From assembly GCF_002776525.5 (NCBI RefSeq), contig NC_045436.1:47390616-47454615 (forward strand): 64,000 bases of DNA, written 5' to 3'. The stretch comes from Piliocolobus tephrosceles (lineage: Eukaryota > Chordata > Mammalia > Primates > Cercopithecidae). The first letter of the stretch is position 1. Every line of letters starts with the position of its first letter. This document shows positions 12,431 to 24,275 of the stretch, piece by piece. The notes under the pieces were generated by a model. That model was not told the origin of the DNA, did no database searches, and was given only the letters and a program-made list of their open reading frames with translations. Position numbers and translations under genes: made by a program.

Positions 12431-13397
12431 TTTCCTTTTGATTTACGAGAACTGCTTATATATTTAGTATATATTCAGTATATATTTCATGATACATATT
12501 TTTCAAATATTATCTCTGTATATTTAAAATTTTATATTTATTATAAAATTGAATATGTATTTTTTCTATTGTACTTAGAAAGTTTGACTTCATTCTGAGA
12601 ATAGTTCAATATTAAATGGTAAACATGTTAGTTATTTGGAGTGGATTAGTTAGCACGTTGTAAAAGGAGATGCCATTTATTGCACTTTCATCTCTTTCTC
12701 ACCTCCTTACAATACTGCCAAGTTTTCATGTCTCCTCACTGTCTTCACCAAAGTAATTAAGAAAATTAAACAGTGACAACAACAGTGAAATTAGTTTCAA
12801 AAGAACTCATAGCTTTGGATATTCATTTTTTACATTTAAGAATATGGTCTGCTTAAGACATCTTTTCTGCATCCAATGCACTTTTATAGTTTTGTTCCTA
12901 TAGATTTTGCATATTTTTATAAAAAGTAATATATTTGATTTGTATTGATATTTTAAAAAAGAATTCTTACGGATTTATCAATTCCACATTTCCTGTTGTC
13001 TCAATCAATTATTTTTCTGTTTATCTTTATTATCTTCATTCTTTTTTAAAATACAGACTTTCTACATGGACTGCATGCTGCTTTTATTTCTATTCTGTCT
13101 GTTTAAATGGAGAAACTATTTAAAAACTGAATTTGTGATAAGTAGATCTTAGATCACATACACAAACCTTGATGTGCATGTTTCCATTTTTAGTATTTTT
13201 GAAAGTCTTTAATTTTAGTTTTGCTCCATCTTTGACCAAATGTTATTCAGAAAATTTTCTTTTTGAAGATGTTAGAAATTTTGTTTTTACCCTTGGTTTA
13301 AAATTTTTAAATATATTCTGTTTCTATATTTAGCTTTTCTTGAAACATACTGTTTAATTTTTTCTTCTTTTCTTTCTTTTTTATTTTATTTTTTAAA

Positions 13398-13684
13398 TTT
13401 TTTTTGAGACAGGGTCTCCCTCTGTTGCCCAGACTGGAGTGTAGTGGCATGATCTCAGCTCACTGCAACCTCTGCCTCCCAGGTTGAAGCAATTCTCCTG
13501 CCTCAGCCTCCCAGGTAGTTGAGATTACAGGTGCCCACCAGCATGCCCAGCTAATTTTTGTTTTAGTATAGACAAGGTTTCATCATGTTGGCCACGCTGG
13601 TCTCGAACTCCTGACCTCAAGTGATCTGCCCATCTTGACCTCCCAAAGTGCTGGGATTACAGGCGTGAGCTACCATGACTGGCC
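13398..13684 (-). mobile_element. AluS SINE, antisense
   Basis: T-rich tail, then GAGACAGGGTCTCCCTCTG, ending ACCATGACTGGCC. Both arms are present, and the divergence suits an AluS-age copy. Confidence 0.92.
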
Positions 13685-13879
13685 TAATTTTTTTCAAATT
13701 TTTCGTGAATACATGAAAATATATTGCATCCTATATCTGAGATGTAAAAAGCTGTAATAACTTTCATTAACTTAAAATTATTTTCATCATATCACATTTT
13801 TAATGTTCTTTCTTCATCTCTTTTTTTGTTACTTATACTGTCAGAAGTTAAAAGGGCTATATGATAAACATCTCGCAAT

Positions 13880-14410
13880 GACAGCTTTGTCATTAAATCC
13901 AATGTGCAGTCCTTACCCCTCATATTTTTGGCATCTCAGCAGCATTCAACTGCTTCTTGAAAACAGTCTTCCATCAGATGCTGTGGCTGCACATTCTCCT
14001 GGTAGTAAAATGACCCCCCTTGCTATGCCTTCTGTGTCTCCAGAGTAGACTCTTCTTTTTCTATCCATCCCTTACAGACTGGTGTTTCTTCATGCTTGGT
14101 TCTAAGTATACCAGCTCTCCCACTCTGTTTGCCCTATGTAATCAGTCGCATCCACTGCCATGGAGTTCATCATTACCTACATGCTATTGTTTTCTAAATC
14201 CTCCAACTCTCACTTGTATTCTGAACTCTAGATACCACTACACAACCACCTGCTGAATGTTTCTATTTGTTTGTCTTGCAGTTAGCTCCAACGCAACGTG
14301 TCTAAAACTTAACTTGTCTTTTTCCTTTCAAATTCATTCTTCCTCAGTTAGTTCCTATCTCAGTCCATGATACTACCCTCTGCCTACCCAACAGTTCAGT
14401 GCAGGAATGT
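13880..14410 (+). mobile_element. LINE-2 fragment
   Basis: Resembles the L2 coding region. A landmark is the CTAAAACTTAACTTGTC motif (14303-14319), where L2 has 'aaacttaacatgtccaaaac'. Stop codons and indels are frequent. Overlapping short ORFs here are leftovers of the L2 frame. Confidence 0.5.
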
Positions 14411-15685
14411 AGAACATGTCCTTTTGTTTTTATTTGACTACATTTAACCACATTCTACTTTAAGTGCCAATTTCTGATGATTCTAATTCCACAATTTATC
14501 CCAAGCCCATTTAATTTTTATATCTGCTGTTCCCCATACTCTTATTAAACTGTATCATTTCTTCCCTATAATAATGTAACCATCTACTACTAAATGGTTT
14601 TTCTGTCTACAACTTTACTCTTTTCATTAGAATTCATGACTCATGTTGCAGGCACACACAATCTGATTGAAAATGCTATAAAATGCAGATTTACAGTAGG
14701 AGTTTTCTGGTGACAGCTTTCATATTTAACATCCTAAGAAGTATACTGGAATTATCTGTTGGGAAGGGAAGAGTGGGCAAATAATATTAGCTCTAACGTA
14801 CTCAATATAACATCTTTGTTTTGAGAAGTTTAATAAATTATTCCATAATCATGATATGTAAGGGACTATTTAAAAACAACCTTTTTGATCTAGCATAAAT
14901 GAGAGATGCGGGAAATGGCAGCTGGTTTATTGTGGAGTAATTATGGTGGAAGGAAGCAAGCAACATGTTGAAAACAGCATCGGGATCCTATGTTTATTTA
15001 AGGTCTGTGTGTACGTGCTTATATGTGAGTGCGTTTGTTTGTATTCACAGTGCTTCAGACTTTACAGTCCTTCAAGCTTGGGTTGAGTGCCGACAAGCTA
15101 TGTAGGTCTTGCTAAACTATCACTAACATTTTTATAGTATGTTTTAATGTTGCCATATATTTTGTTTATGTTGAGTATTTTCTTCAAATTTTGTACTACT
15201 TGAAAGATTTGCTGTGCTCAGTCTACATTGAAATATGTTGGTTACTAGATAAAATGATGGTACATGTATAACTTAAGCTTCATGACAGCTACAAATGTTT
15301 TGTTATATCATGTGTACCTTTATATGTTCAGATGAGAGACTGTGGTGGCCACGAAATACTGGCTTTATCAAAAAAGTATAAATTCCTAGGCCTCAAATAG
15401 TGTTGGAAAACCTATCATGAGCACAAAATATTTTAAAGTAACACCTAGAAATATTTCAGTGGAAATGAACCTCATAACCAGTAAAAGTTCCCAGGAGAAA
15501 ATTAATTTGATCTGTGTCATATTTTTTTTCTCTTTTTCTCCTGCCCCTTTTCATTCCTATATAGAAGTCTCATCATTAACTCAATAAATGGGAAGGAGGT
15601 GGGAGGATCTTTCTAGCATATAATGCAAGGACTTTAGAGGAAAGGATACGAATATTCCAAACAATGAACTTAAAGCCTTTCTTAA

Positions 15686-15854
15686 ATTGCTATATATATA
15701 TATATATATATATAAATTTATAAATTTATAAATTGCTATATATAAAATAAATAAATGAAATATTAATAAAATAAAATAAATAGAAGATTAAAATATATAT
15801 ATAAATTGCTATATATATATACACACACATACATTGCTATATATGTGTGTGTAT
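15686..15854. repeat. AT-rich compound microsatellite with hairpin
   Basis: An uninterrupted TA run (15690-15714) passes into (AAATTTAT), (AAAT) and (TA)(CA) parts. The motif AATTGCTATATATA recurs about every 45-75 bp (15686, 15731, 15804, with a variant at 15832). The stretch ends in a 12-bp inverted repeat (15819-15830 and 15843-15854). Confidence 0.85.
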
Positions 15855-16411
15855 GTATTAGTCAGGGTTCTCTAGAGGGACAGGAACTAATAGGATATAT
15901 GTACATATGAAAGGGAGTTTATTAAGGAGAATTGACTCACACGATCACAAGATAAAGTCCCACGATAGGCCGTCTGCACATTGAGGAGCAAGGAAGGCTG
16001 CAGTGGCTCAGTCCCAGACCCAAAACCTCAAATGTAGGGAAGCTGACAGTGCAGCCTTCAGTCTGTGGCCAAAGGCTGGAGAGCCCCTGGCAAACTACTG
16101 GTGTAAGTCCAAGAGTCAAAAGCCAAAGAACTTAAAGTCTGATGTTTGAGAGCAGGAAACATCCAGTATGAGAGAAAGATGAAGGCTGGAAGACTCAGAA
16201 ACTCAGCAGTTTCTTCTACCTTCTGCCTGCTTTTTCTAGCCACTTTGGCAGCCTATTGGATGGTGCCACCCACAGTATGGGTAGGTCTTCCTCTCCCAGT
16301 CCACTGACTTAAATGTTATCTCTTCTGGTAACAACTAGAAACACCCAGATACACCCAGAAACAATACTTCTCATCCTTCAATCAAGCTGACACTTAACAT
16401 TAACCATCACT
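15854..16411 (-). mobile_element. MLT2-type solo LTR (ERVL)
   Basis: On the minus strand it begins with a decayed GTGATGGTTAATG and ends CCCTGACTAATACA, the ends of MLT2A-type LTRs of the ERVL group. It has an internal AATAAA-type polyadenylation signal (TTAATAAACTCCC on minus, about 15917-15929). The length of about 560 bp fits. No ERVL internal sequence adjoins it, so it is a solo LTR formed by LTR-LTR recombination. Non-coding. Confidence 0.85.
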
Positions 16412-18132
16412 TTAGTATAAACAATACAGTAGAGTTTGGGACATAGAAACTTTAAATATAATGTTTTATGGGCCACTTATTTGAGAGAATATACACACCT
16501 TATCTTGGATATCACAGTTGGCAAATGTTATACATATACTAGATTAATGGTGATAAAATACTTTTTCAGTCAGTGATAAACATACATTTTGTTTATCACT
16601 AAATCAGATATTCTGTATTCTATATTTTAGAGCTGTATTTTAGAACAATGATAAATTATATATATATATCCTAAATCTATATTTTGATCATTTTATATTA
16701 TTATATATGAAGAAGATGGCTGGTATGAGTCTTTAAAATCTCAGCTTTGAAATCCTAGTTGCTGCACAAGGAAATATGTTAAAGAGACACATTCTATATG
16801 TTTACTTAAATGTTTTCCTATAATGTAGAATTGGTTTCCTAAGCAGTAAAGCTGTTCTGAGAGACAGAAGATATTTTGTTTTCTGATTCTACATCTTAAA
16901 ACATTTTGTAACTATAATTTAAACGATTATTCATTTTATTTCAAAATGATAGCACTTCAAGAATACCTTTTAAAAATATTAAAAATATATATTAAAAACT
17001 CCAAATACATTCAGATTTATTTAAGTGAATTATATATCAAAAACACTTTCATTATGCAAAAGATAGTAAGATTATATTACATAGTGACCCAGACTCTCCA
17101 TTGAGCATGATTTGACATTCTAAGATTTAATTTATGTATTTTGTCAAAATATGTTTATCATCAGACAAGGGTTCCCCTTCACTTGGCCTACAAGGTAGGC
17201 ATAATTTTATATCTAGCCATTTCTCCAGCCTCACCTTGTGTCTTGATTTTTTTGGCATGGCTGAAGCACATGCCTTTTGGGATGTCTGTTGACGTTTGAA
17301 TACTTAGGTAAAACAAATGTACAGTGAAAATCTTTACTGACTTTAAAGAAACATTGATTAGTGGGAAAAGCAATAGGGAGCAACTACTCTGTTTAATCTA
17401 ATGTGTATCAAATAAACTTTGTAGATGTTTTTGTAGTTTTCTGTCTCTTTCTCTGTTTCTCTTTCTTGCTTGCTCTCTCTAAGAACAAAGAACTAAGGAT
17501 CCAAAAAAAAAAAAAATGCATTAAAAATATCACATCAGGACTCTACCATTGACTCACACCTGATTAATACTATTTCTTCTGTTCATTCTTCTTTATGCAA
17601 TGTTGATGCACAATTAGAATACTATGTGGTATAATATTCATCATGTAAAGTATGTTTGCCCTACCAACTCCTAGTATTGAGGGCAGATGCTGTGTGTCAT
17701 TAAGTTCATTGTTATGGATTCTTGGTATCACTTAATGAGAGGTCCTGTAGAGCACTTAGTGTCACCAAGCTGGTGATAGAAATATGTCTTTTATTCTTCT
17801 ATTTGGGTATTAAAATATCCTCACGGGAAAGAATAAGGCAAAACTCATTCAGAAGCACATTTTTTTCTCGTGCCAAGATTTTTGTATTTCAAGTGAATGG
17901 AGGAGGGAAAAGTGTATGGAAATGACAAAAGTACAGAATGAAAATAAATATAAACCTCACTCAAAATATATATCTACTACTTGGCACATAGATAAAATTC
18001 CTAGAACACTATTTAATCTCTCAATTTCCAGATTTTTATTTTATTTTTTGGTTATACCACTATCATTTGTCTGGCAGAGCTACTATATAGTAACTGAGTG
18101 ATCAAGAGAGTCTAGCACTTAAGACTATAGAG

Positions 18133-18154
18133 GGTGTGTGTGTGTGTGTGTGTG
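18133..18154. repeat. (GT)n microsatellite
   Basis: Eleven uninterrupted GT units. Confidence 0.95.
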
Positions 18155-18187
18155 CATGCACATACGTTTGGAACATATGAACATATA

Positions 18188-18345
18188 TTTGTGAAACATG
18201 GCTGCCCCAAAGCCACTTAATAGCTATATGACATGGCCCAATTTACCTAGCCGCTCTAACTTTCAGTTTCCTCAGCTGTAAAAAAGAGACTAAATAGTAT
18301 ATGCACATGGTTATTGCAAGGTTTAAAATAAACTATTGATAAAAA
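18188..18345 (+). mobile_element. MIR SINE fragment
   Basis: Carries the MIR core series: CCACTTAATAGCTATATGAC, then TTTCAGTTTCCTCAGCTGTA and a shortened tail. Diverged, without the 5' part. Confidence 0.7.
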
Positions 18346-18879
18346 AAATCTGGTTCACAGATTCATATGCCTTTAAAATGTGGAAACCATGCTTAACATT
18401 TATATGAAGAATCATATACATGGTGAAACAATGTATCAGAGCTACTATGATAGTTCTTTTGTATTTCAGCTGAAAGTTGGTTCTGTCTCAGATACAAATC
18501 TGAGTCTGTGATTTATTTTAGTCTCCTCTGGCTTAAAACCCAGCACACTTCTTAGATATGCTGACAATACTATGCCACAAATTCCCAATGGACAGAAGAG
18601 CAGGCAGGGCATGCCATCTGTCCAGAAAGCTGGTGTGTTTGAAGCTGAGACACTGATTTTGGAGTAATACTCAGGCTTCAGATTAGTTAGGAGCTGCTGA
18701 GCAACATAAAAATAATTCCTCAATTTTGTTATTTGTATTATTCCTGGAATTTAGCACAATACCTAACATATAATAAGCACTCAATAATATATTTTCCCTA
18801 AGAACAATTGAAATTTTTAGCACAGGGCAACATGATTACATTTAGAAAATGGGAGAAAAGTGTGGAGGGAAAAACAAGT

Positions 18880-19085
18880 TAGGAGATACTATGGGTGCCT
18901 AGGCTTATGATAATGGTGGCCTAGACCAGGGTAGTCATGTACATAAATTTCAGCTTGAAAGTAAATCAAGCTGTAAGGAACTAAATCAACAGAACTTGGT
19001 GATGGATTACATTTAGAAGACAAGTGTCAAGGATGACTCAAGCATTCTGGCCAACATAACTGAACAGATAAGTATAATTCATGGG
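18880..19085 (+). repeat. Ancient interspersed repeat, family not assigned
   Basis: Includes GGTGGCCTAGACCAGGGTAG, then AATCAACAGAACTTGGTGAT and GTCAAGGATGACTCAAGCAT. I know this word order from a common old mammalian interspersed repeat, but I cannot name the family. Related pieces occur near 45420-45960 and 60790-61320. Confidence 0.45.
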
Positions 19086-19105
19086 TGTAAGAAATAGTGG
19101 GTAAG

Positions 19106-19417
19106 GGCTGGGTGCGGTGGCTTATGCCTGTAATCCTGGTACTTTGGGAAACCGAGGCAGGCGAATCACCTGAGGCCAGGAATTCAAGACCAGCCTGGCC
19201 AACATGGCGAAACCTTGTCTCTACTAAAACTACAAAAATTAGCTGGGCGTGGTGGCATCCACCTGTAATCCTAGATACTTGGGAGGCTGAGGCGGGAGAA
19301 TGGCTTGAGCCCAGGAGACGGAGTTTGCAGTGAGGTGGAGGTTGCAGTGGATTGCGCTCCAGTCTGGGTGACAGAGTGAGGCTCCATCTCAGAAAAAACA
19401 AAAATAAAAACAAGAAC
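19106..19417 (+). mobile_element. AluS SINE with perfect target-site duplication
   Basis: Starts GGCTGGGTGCGGTGG and ends in an A-rich tail with C and T interruptions. The 16-bp AGAAATAGTGGGTAAG flanks it exactly (19090-19105 and 19418-19433), marking an L1-type insertion. Confidence 0.96.
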
Positions 19418-19485
19418 AGAAATAGTGGGTAAGCACCAAGTTTAGAAAGAAAGGACCTCATTGACGCTTAGTTAAATCATCTAGA

Positions 19486-19697
19486 ACCGAGCTATCCCAT
19501 ACCACAGTCACTTGCCACATGTAGCTATTTAAACTTATTTACACTTTAAAAAATGAAATAAAATGAAACATTTAGTTTCTCAGTCACCTGCTTACATTTC
19601 AAGGACCAAACAGCTACGTGTGGCTAGTACCTATCATACTAGGTAGCACAGGTATAGAACATTTCCAACATCATGAAGAGTTCTACTGGACAAGACT
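19486..19697. mobile_element. hAT-Charlie type MER element
   Basis: Contains CTTGCCACATGTAGCTATTTA, AGCTACGTGTGGCTAGTACC and AGAACATTTCCAACATCATG, typical of the nonautonomous hAT element with 'ctgtccaata' ends. Near both ends, CCGAGCTATCCCATACCACA and TCTACTGGACAAGACTGG look like eroded terminal repeats. Confidence 0.7.
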
Positions 19698-19757
19698 GGT
19701 CCAGGGTAAATAGCTGCAGCATCTGTAATTTATTTAAAAAGAGCTATAGTAACATCA

Positions 19758-19778
19758 AAAAAAAAAAAAAAAAAAAAC
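19758..19778. repeat. Poly(A) run, about 21 bp
   Basis: A pure A run not attached to any element I recognise. Confidence 0.9.
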
Positions 19779-19875
19779 CCTCCTTTCTTATGGCCCGTTG
19801 GAATTTAATGTGAAAAACGAAAAGACTGGCATCACACGTTCTACTCTATCCTTGTGGGCAAGATAGAAATTTGGT

Positions 19876-19879
<4 letters not shown>

Positions 19880-19930
<51 letters not shown>
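19880..19930. repeat. (GT)n microsatellite, about 25 units
   Basis: Uninterrupted GT run of about 50 bp, one of the longest in the window and likely length-polymorphic. Confidence 0.97.
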
Positions 19931-19934
<4 letters not shown>

Positions 19935-20048
19935 CTCAGATTGGTAATGTCAAGATAGATGTTCTCTGCTAAGGTTTCTAGTGGGAGAGGGATTGTGTTA
20001 CGTTTCTAATAGAGAGTCCACACAGCATAGCAGTTTAAAGCATGAGCT

Positions 20049-20456
20049 CTATTTTGGGCTGAATTGTGCCTTGCACCTGCCAAATTCACATGTGGAAGCC
20101 CTAGCCCTAGTACTACAGAATATGACTATATTGGAGACAGGGTCTTCAAATAGGTGATTAGGTTAAAGAGAGGCCATTGTGGTGGGCCCTAATCCAATCT
20201 GACTCATGTTCATATAGGAGGAAATTTGGGTATGCAGGGAAACACCAGGGAGTATAAGTACACAGGGGAAAGACATAGTGTGAGTATGGTGAAGAGGTTG
20301 TCATCTGCAAGCCAATGAGACGGGTTGCAGAACAAACCAAACCTGCTAACACCTTGATCTTGGACTTGTAGCCCCTAGAATTCTGTGAAAATAAATTTCT
20401 GTTGTTTAAGCCACCAAGTCCATGATATTTTCTTATGACAGTCTTAGCAAACTACC
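20049..20456 (+). mobile_element. MaLR LTR (MLT1-type)
   Basis: Starts near TTTTGGGCTGAATTGTGCC. It carries CACCTTGATCTTGGACTTGT, an AATAAA signal followed by TTTCTGTTGTTTAAGCCACC, and ends near AGCAAACTACCTGGA. These are the standard landmarks of MLT1-group LTRs. No internal sequence adjoins it. Confidence 0.85.
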
Positions 20457-20459
20457 TGG

Positions 20460-20668
20460 ACTTAATGCCAGCTCTGCCACTCACTAGGTGGGTGACCAGG
20501 AGTGAGTCACTTAACATCTCTGGTTAACTTCTCCTTTCTAAAATGAGAATGATAATCATTGTGCCTATTTCAATGAATTGTTATGAATGGCAAATGAGTG
20601 AATATTTGTGAAGTGCTCAGAATAATAGCTGACATAGAAGCACTTTATAAGTGATTGTTAAATAACTA
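20460..20668 (+). mobile_element. MIR SINE
   Basis: Nearly complete MIR: GCCAGCTCTGCCACTCACTA, then GTGAGTCACTTAACATCTCT, a core and GAAGTGCTCAGAATAATAGC with a 3' tail. Confidence 0.85.
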
Positions 20669-21004
20669 GAACGTAAATACACATTTTGTTGTGTTGGTTG
20701 GCTTTCCAGCAGTCGCTATAGCCAAGACTGTTTGTCTGTTCAATGCATGTTGAAACAAAATATTTGAACCAGCTCAGTTGAACTATTTGAAAGTTACATT
20801 CGGATGAGCCCCTCAGGTGGGAGCTTCTAATCTTGTCCTTCTATTCAGGGACACTTTTATAAGGAGAAACTGTACTCCCCCAAGAATTTACATTAAAAAG
20901 ATAACAGTATTTGAATTCCTAAGACCTGAGTACATGTCCTGAATCTACCATTTACTGGCAATGCAGCATCAACCAAGTCACTTTACTTCTCAGTCATTTG
21001 TGTA

Positions 21005-21125
21005 GAGTGATATTGTCCAAAAGAACATTCTGTGATGATAGAAATGCTCTGTAATGTACCATCCCATAGGCTAGTCATTTGTGGCTATTGAACATTTGAA
21101 ATATACCTAATACGACTGAGTTTTT
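21005..21125. mobile_element. hAT-Charlie type MER fragment
   Basis: Has GATATTGTCCAAAAGAACAT, TGTGATGATAGAAATGCTCT and TCATTTGTGGCTATTGAACA. This is the same type of element as at 19486-19697, in opposite orientation and truncated at the right. Confidence 0.65.
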
Positions 21126-22979
21126 TATTTTGTTTGGTGCAGCAGTGGGGCAATGATCTCAGAGGATTGTTATGAAATCAAAGGAAGGGATCTTTTCTAT
21201 GCAAAAGTAACCTTGATTATCAAAAGGGATAACACTTGGAAAATCTTATGGTGTCCACAAACCAAACAAATGTGACATAGAATATCCAGTGGAGCCTGCT
21301 GAATTCCTTCTACCTACGAAACTGGACAACATTCTCCATCCAAGTCCAGGGGTGGAGGAATTTAAAGGGGTGGTATCCAGAAATGTTCTCTATTTCTGAA
21401 ATTATGGGCAAAAATTATTAAAATGTGATGAGAGTATTAGTACTCTTTCTTGTTTTAACAGCTTTTAAGTACATTTCATAATTTCCATGGCTACTTAGAA
21501 TGAAAAGGCGTGTAATGGACGTATGTGGATTTGTGAGACACCTTCACACAATGCAACTACCACGGCTTTAGACAATAGAGGAGCACTGAGCTTTAAAATA
21601 CTAAAAACTAAATGCTGGCCATGTTTCATAACTTTAACGCAAACTATGAAGGATAAACTAGATGTTATTTAGAAGTAAATAAATATCAATTTAACTTTAT
21701 CAAGAATAGCAAATAGATTCTTAGTTTGGAAAAAGACATACTTATTGTTCTTCATTTTTTCTAATGCAGTTACCTAAAATTAAATAATAGAATCTGGCTG
21801 TTTATCAGATACAAACAGATTTTGTGATTACAACTAAATCCTGTAATAACTGTGTTCCAACTGTCAGTCTTTGTATATAACTTGAGGCTTTATTGTGTGT
21901 GTAGTACAATAAACCGTTATTTTAACTTCAAGTGAAAATTGGAGTGAATGACCACTTGGAATATTCAGTTGTTTTTCCCTGAAATAGTGGCTCATGGCTT
22001 GCAACATTAACCACATTGTCATTTATAGGAATGTATTTTAAAAAATAGGCCTGTGATTTATGGATGCAATTTTTATCCATGTATGGGTTAAAGTACAGAC
22101 ATTTTGAATTGTGGGCTGAATATACTGTGAAACCTGACATCCAGTTGAACTTTGCGCAGTTTTATGGTGTCACCCAACCACTTTATGAAATTGAAGCCAC
22201 CTGCCAGTCATTTATGTAGTCTATTTTTCACTATTTAGTATTGAATTTTTTTCCTAGTGAATAAATTTTTTATGACTTCTTTTAAGTTTGATTTAAGGTC
22301 TAATTTTGTTTAATGAATGAAAGCATCTTGGCTATTAAACTTTCTACCCATGCATACCATGTGTAGTTTTACTGTGTAATAACTAACAAAAGGCTTTATT
22401 TAAGTTCTATAGCTATTTTTATTTTTAAAAATGGTATTGTAGAGTTCCTTGTGGAAAAATATTTCTATTTACTTAAATTATAACAGTCTCAAATAACATG
22501 TTTATGTCTCTCATACTGGACTATTTCGTTTGGTGTATACATTTTTATCAGGCTACTTTGTCTTACTACTTTTCTGTAAATTAATTACCTATTATTCTCA
22601 GATACTCATTACACTAATTACCTTCCATAATTTCTGACATTTTTGAATTTATATACCCAGATTTTTAAAGTTTACCAATTCTGGTTTACAATTTCTATAT
22701 CATAGGTGCTTGCACCCAGAATGTTGGCCTCAGAACTACAGAGATTTCCTGTGCATGTCCCTTAGACAAGTCAAACATCTCTGTAGCCGTTTTTCTTTTG
22801 AACAAGTCAGGAGAGCATTGGTAAAATGTGGTAGGAGGATAAAAGCCCATGGAAGAGCCTAAACTATATTCTGGATGATTTCCTTCCATCTCTCTCTCCC
22901 ACCACCACCAACTGGCCTGCCTCTCAGCTTCTTATGCACTAAGCAGAGAGAAATCAGTGCGATGGAATCCCAGCATAGT

Positions 22980-23017
22980 TAGTGTGTGGGTCGGGGTTCC
23001 ACAGAGAAACACAGTAG

Positions 23018-23050
<33 letters not shown>

Positions 23051-23457
23051 TTTATTAGAAAGAATTGGCTCACATCATTGTGCAAACTGACAAGTCCCAA
23101 GATTTGCAGGTTGAGTAGGCAAACTGGAAACACAATAGAGCCGATGGTGTGGTTCCAGTCCAGGGTGTCAGTCTGAGTTCAAAGGCAGGAAAAAAGCAAC
23201 ATCTCAGTTTGAAGGCAGTCAGGCAGGAGAATCCTCCCTTACTTGAGGGAAGTGTCAGCCTCTTATTCTATTCAGGCCTCCACCTGATTGAATTAGGCCC
23301 ACCCAAGTTAGAGAGGGCAGTGGGCCGTACTGAGGCTACCAAGTCAAATGTTAATCTGCCTCAAAAATGCCCTCATGGAAACACTCAGAATACTGTTGAT
23401 CAAATATCTTGGCACCCTGTGGCCCAACCAAGTTGACATATATGATTAACCATCACA
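22980..23457 (-). mobile_element. Older MLT2-type LTR (ERVL)
   Basis: On the minus strand it begins TGTGATGGTTAATCATATAT and ends near the degraded GAACCCCGACCCACAC. An internal AC microsatellite (23021-23048) occupies the place where MLT2 LTRs carry a TA-rich stretch, next to a TAATAAAT signal. More diverged than the copy at 15854-16411. Non-coding. Confidence 0.8.
23020..23048. repeat. (AC)n microsatellite within the LTR
   Basis: About 14 uninterrupted AC units inside the MLT2-type LTR. Confidence 0.95.
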
Positions 23458-23580
23458 GTAGGAAATGCCATATGAAAATAAATTTTTCAAATCTTTCTCT
23501 ATCCCTAAGGAAGACTTGCTTAATCTAGGATTACAGACCTACATCATACAAGGTTAGAAGACTGAACAATGTCTCATTTC

Positions 23581-24045
23581 TTTTTTTTTTTTTTTTTTTT
23601 TTTTTTTTGAGACGGAGTCTTGCTCAGTAGCCCAGGCTGGAGTGCAGTGGCGCTATCTCGGCTCACTGCAAGCTCTGCCTCCCGGATTCACGCCATTCTC
23701 CTGCCTCAGCCTCCCAAGTAACTGAGACTACAGGAGCCCGCTGCCACGCCTGGCTAATTTTTTTTTTTTTTTTTTTTTTTGAGAAGGAGTCACGCTCTGT
23801 GGCCCAGGCTGGAGTGCAGTGGCCGGATCTCAGCTCACTGCAAGCTCCGCCTCCCGGGTTCACGGCATTCTCCTGCCTCAGCCTCCTGAGTAGCTGGAAC
23901 TACAGGTGCCCACCACCTCGCCCGGCTAGTTTTATTGTATTTTTTTAGTAGAGACGGGGTTTCACCGTGTTAGCCAGGATGGTCTCGATCTCCTGACCTC
24001 GTGATCCACCCGCCTCGGCCTCCCAAAGTGCTTTATTACAGGCGT
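23581..24045 (-). mobile_element. Trimeric composite Alu (left-right-right), antisense
   Basis: Read on +: a 28-T tail, an AluY right arm (23609-23757), a second T run of 23 (23758-23780), a second right arm (23781-23931), then one left arm cut at ATTACAGGCGT. A single 15-bp target-site duplication, ACAATGTCTCATTTC, flanks the whole (23566-23580 and 24046-24060). The second right arm has GTGGCCGGATCTCAGCTCAC and CCACCTCGCCCGGCTAGTTT, bases I associate with Old World monkey AluY subfamilies. Confidence 0.9.
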
Positions 24046-24157
24046 ACAATGTCTCATTTCTGCATGAAACTTGGCAGTAGCACTCTGCTTTAGGGTTAGT
24101 CTATATTTTGACTTTATCCTAAATTTTAGGAAAATATAAGAACAATCTGCAAACAAA

Positions 24158-24275
24158 CTTCATTTATTCAGTCAACAAGCTCAAGCTCATCCTGGATACT
24201 TCCCATGGGTAGGAGACTGTGGTCGGATAAAAAGATGAATAAAGATAGTCTCTGCCACTCACATGCTCAAAGCAC
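24158..24275 (-). mobile_element. LINE-2 3' end fragment
   Basis: TTCATTTATTCAGTCAACAAG followed by GATACTTCCCATGGGTAGG and a 'gatgaataaagatagtctctgcc' block is the antisense layout of an L2 3' end. A weaker similar piece lies at 24840-24920. Confidence 0.5.

Noticed and set aside
19027..19461. 144-residue reverse ORF, the longest in the window
   Set aside because: It is an Alu translated antisense, with the typical SLTLSPRLE and SHSPASASQV patterns. Not a gene.
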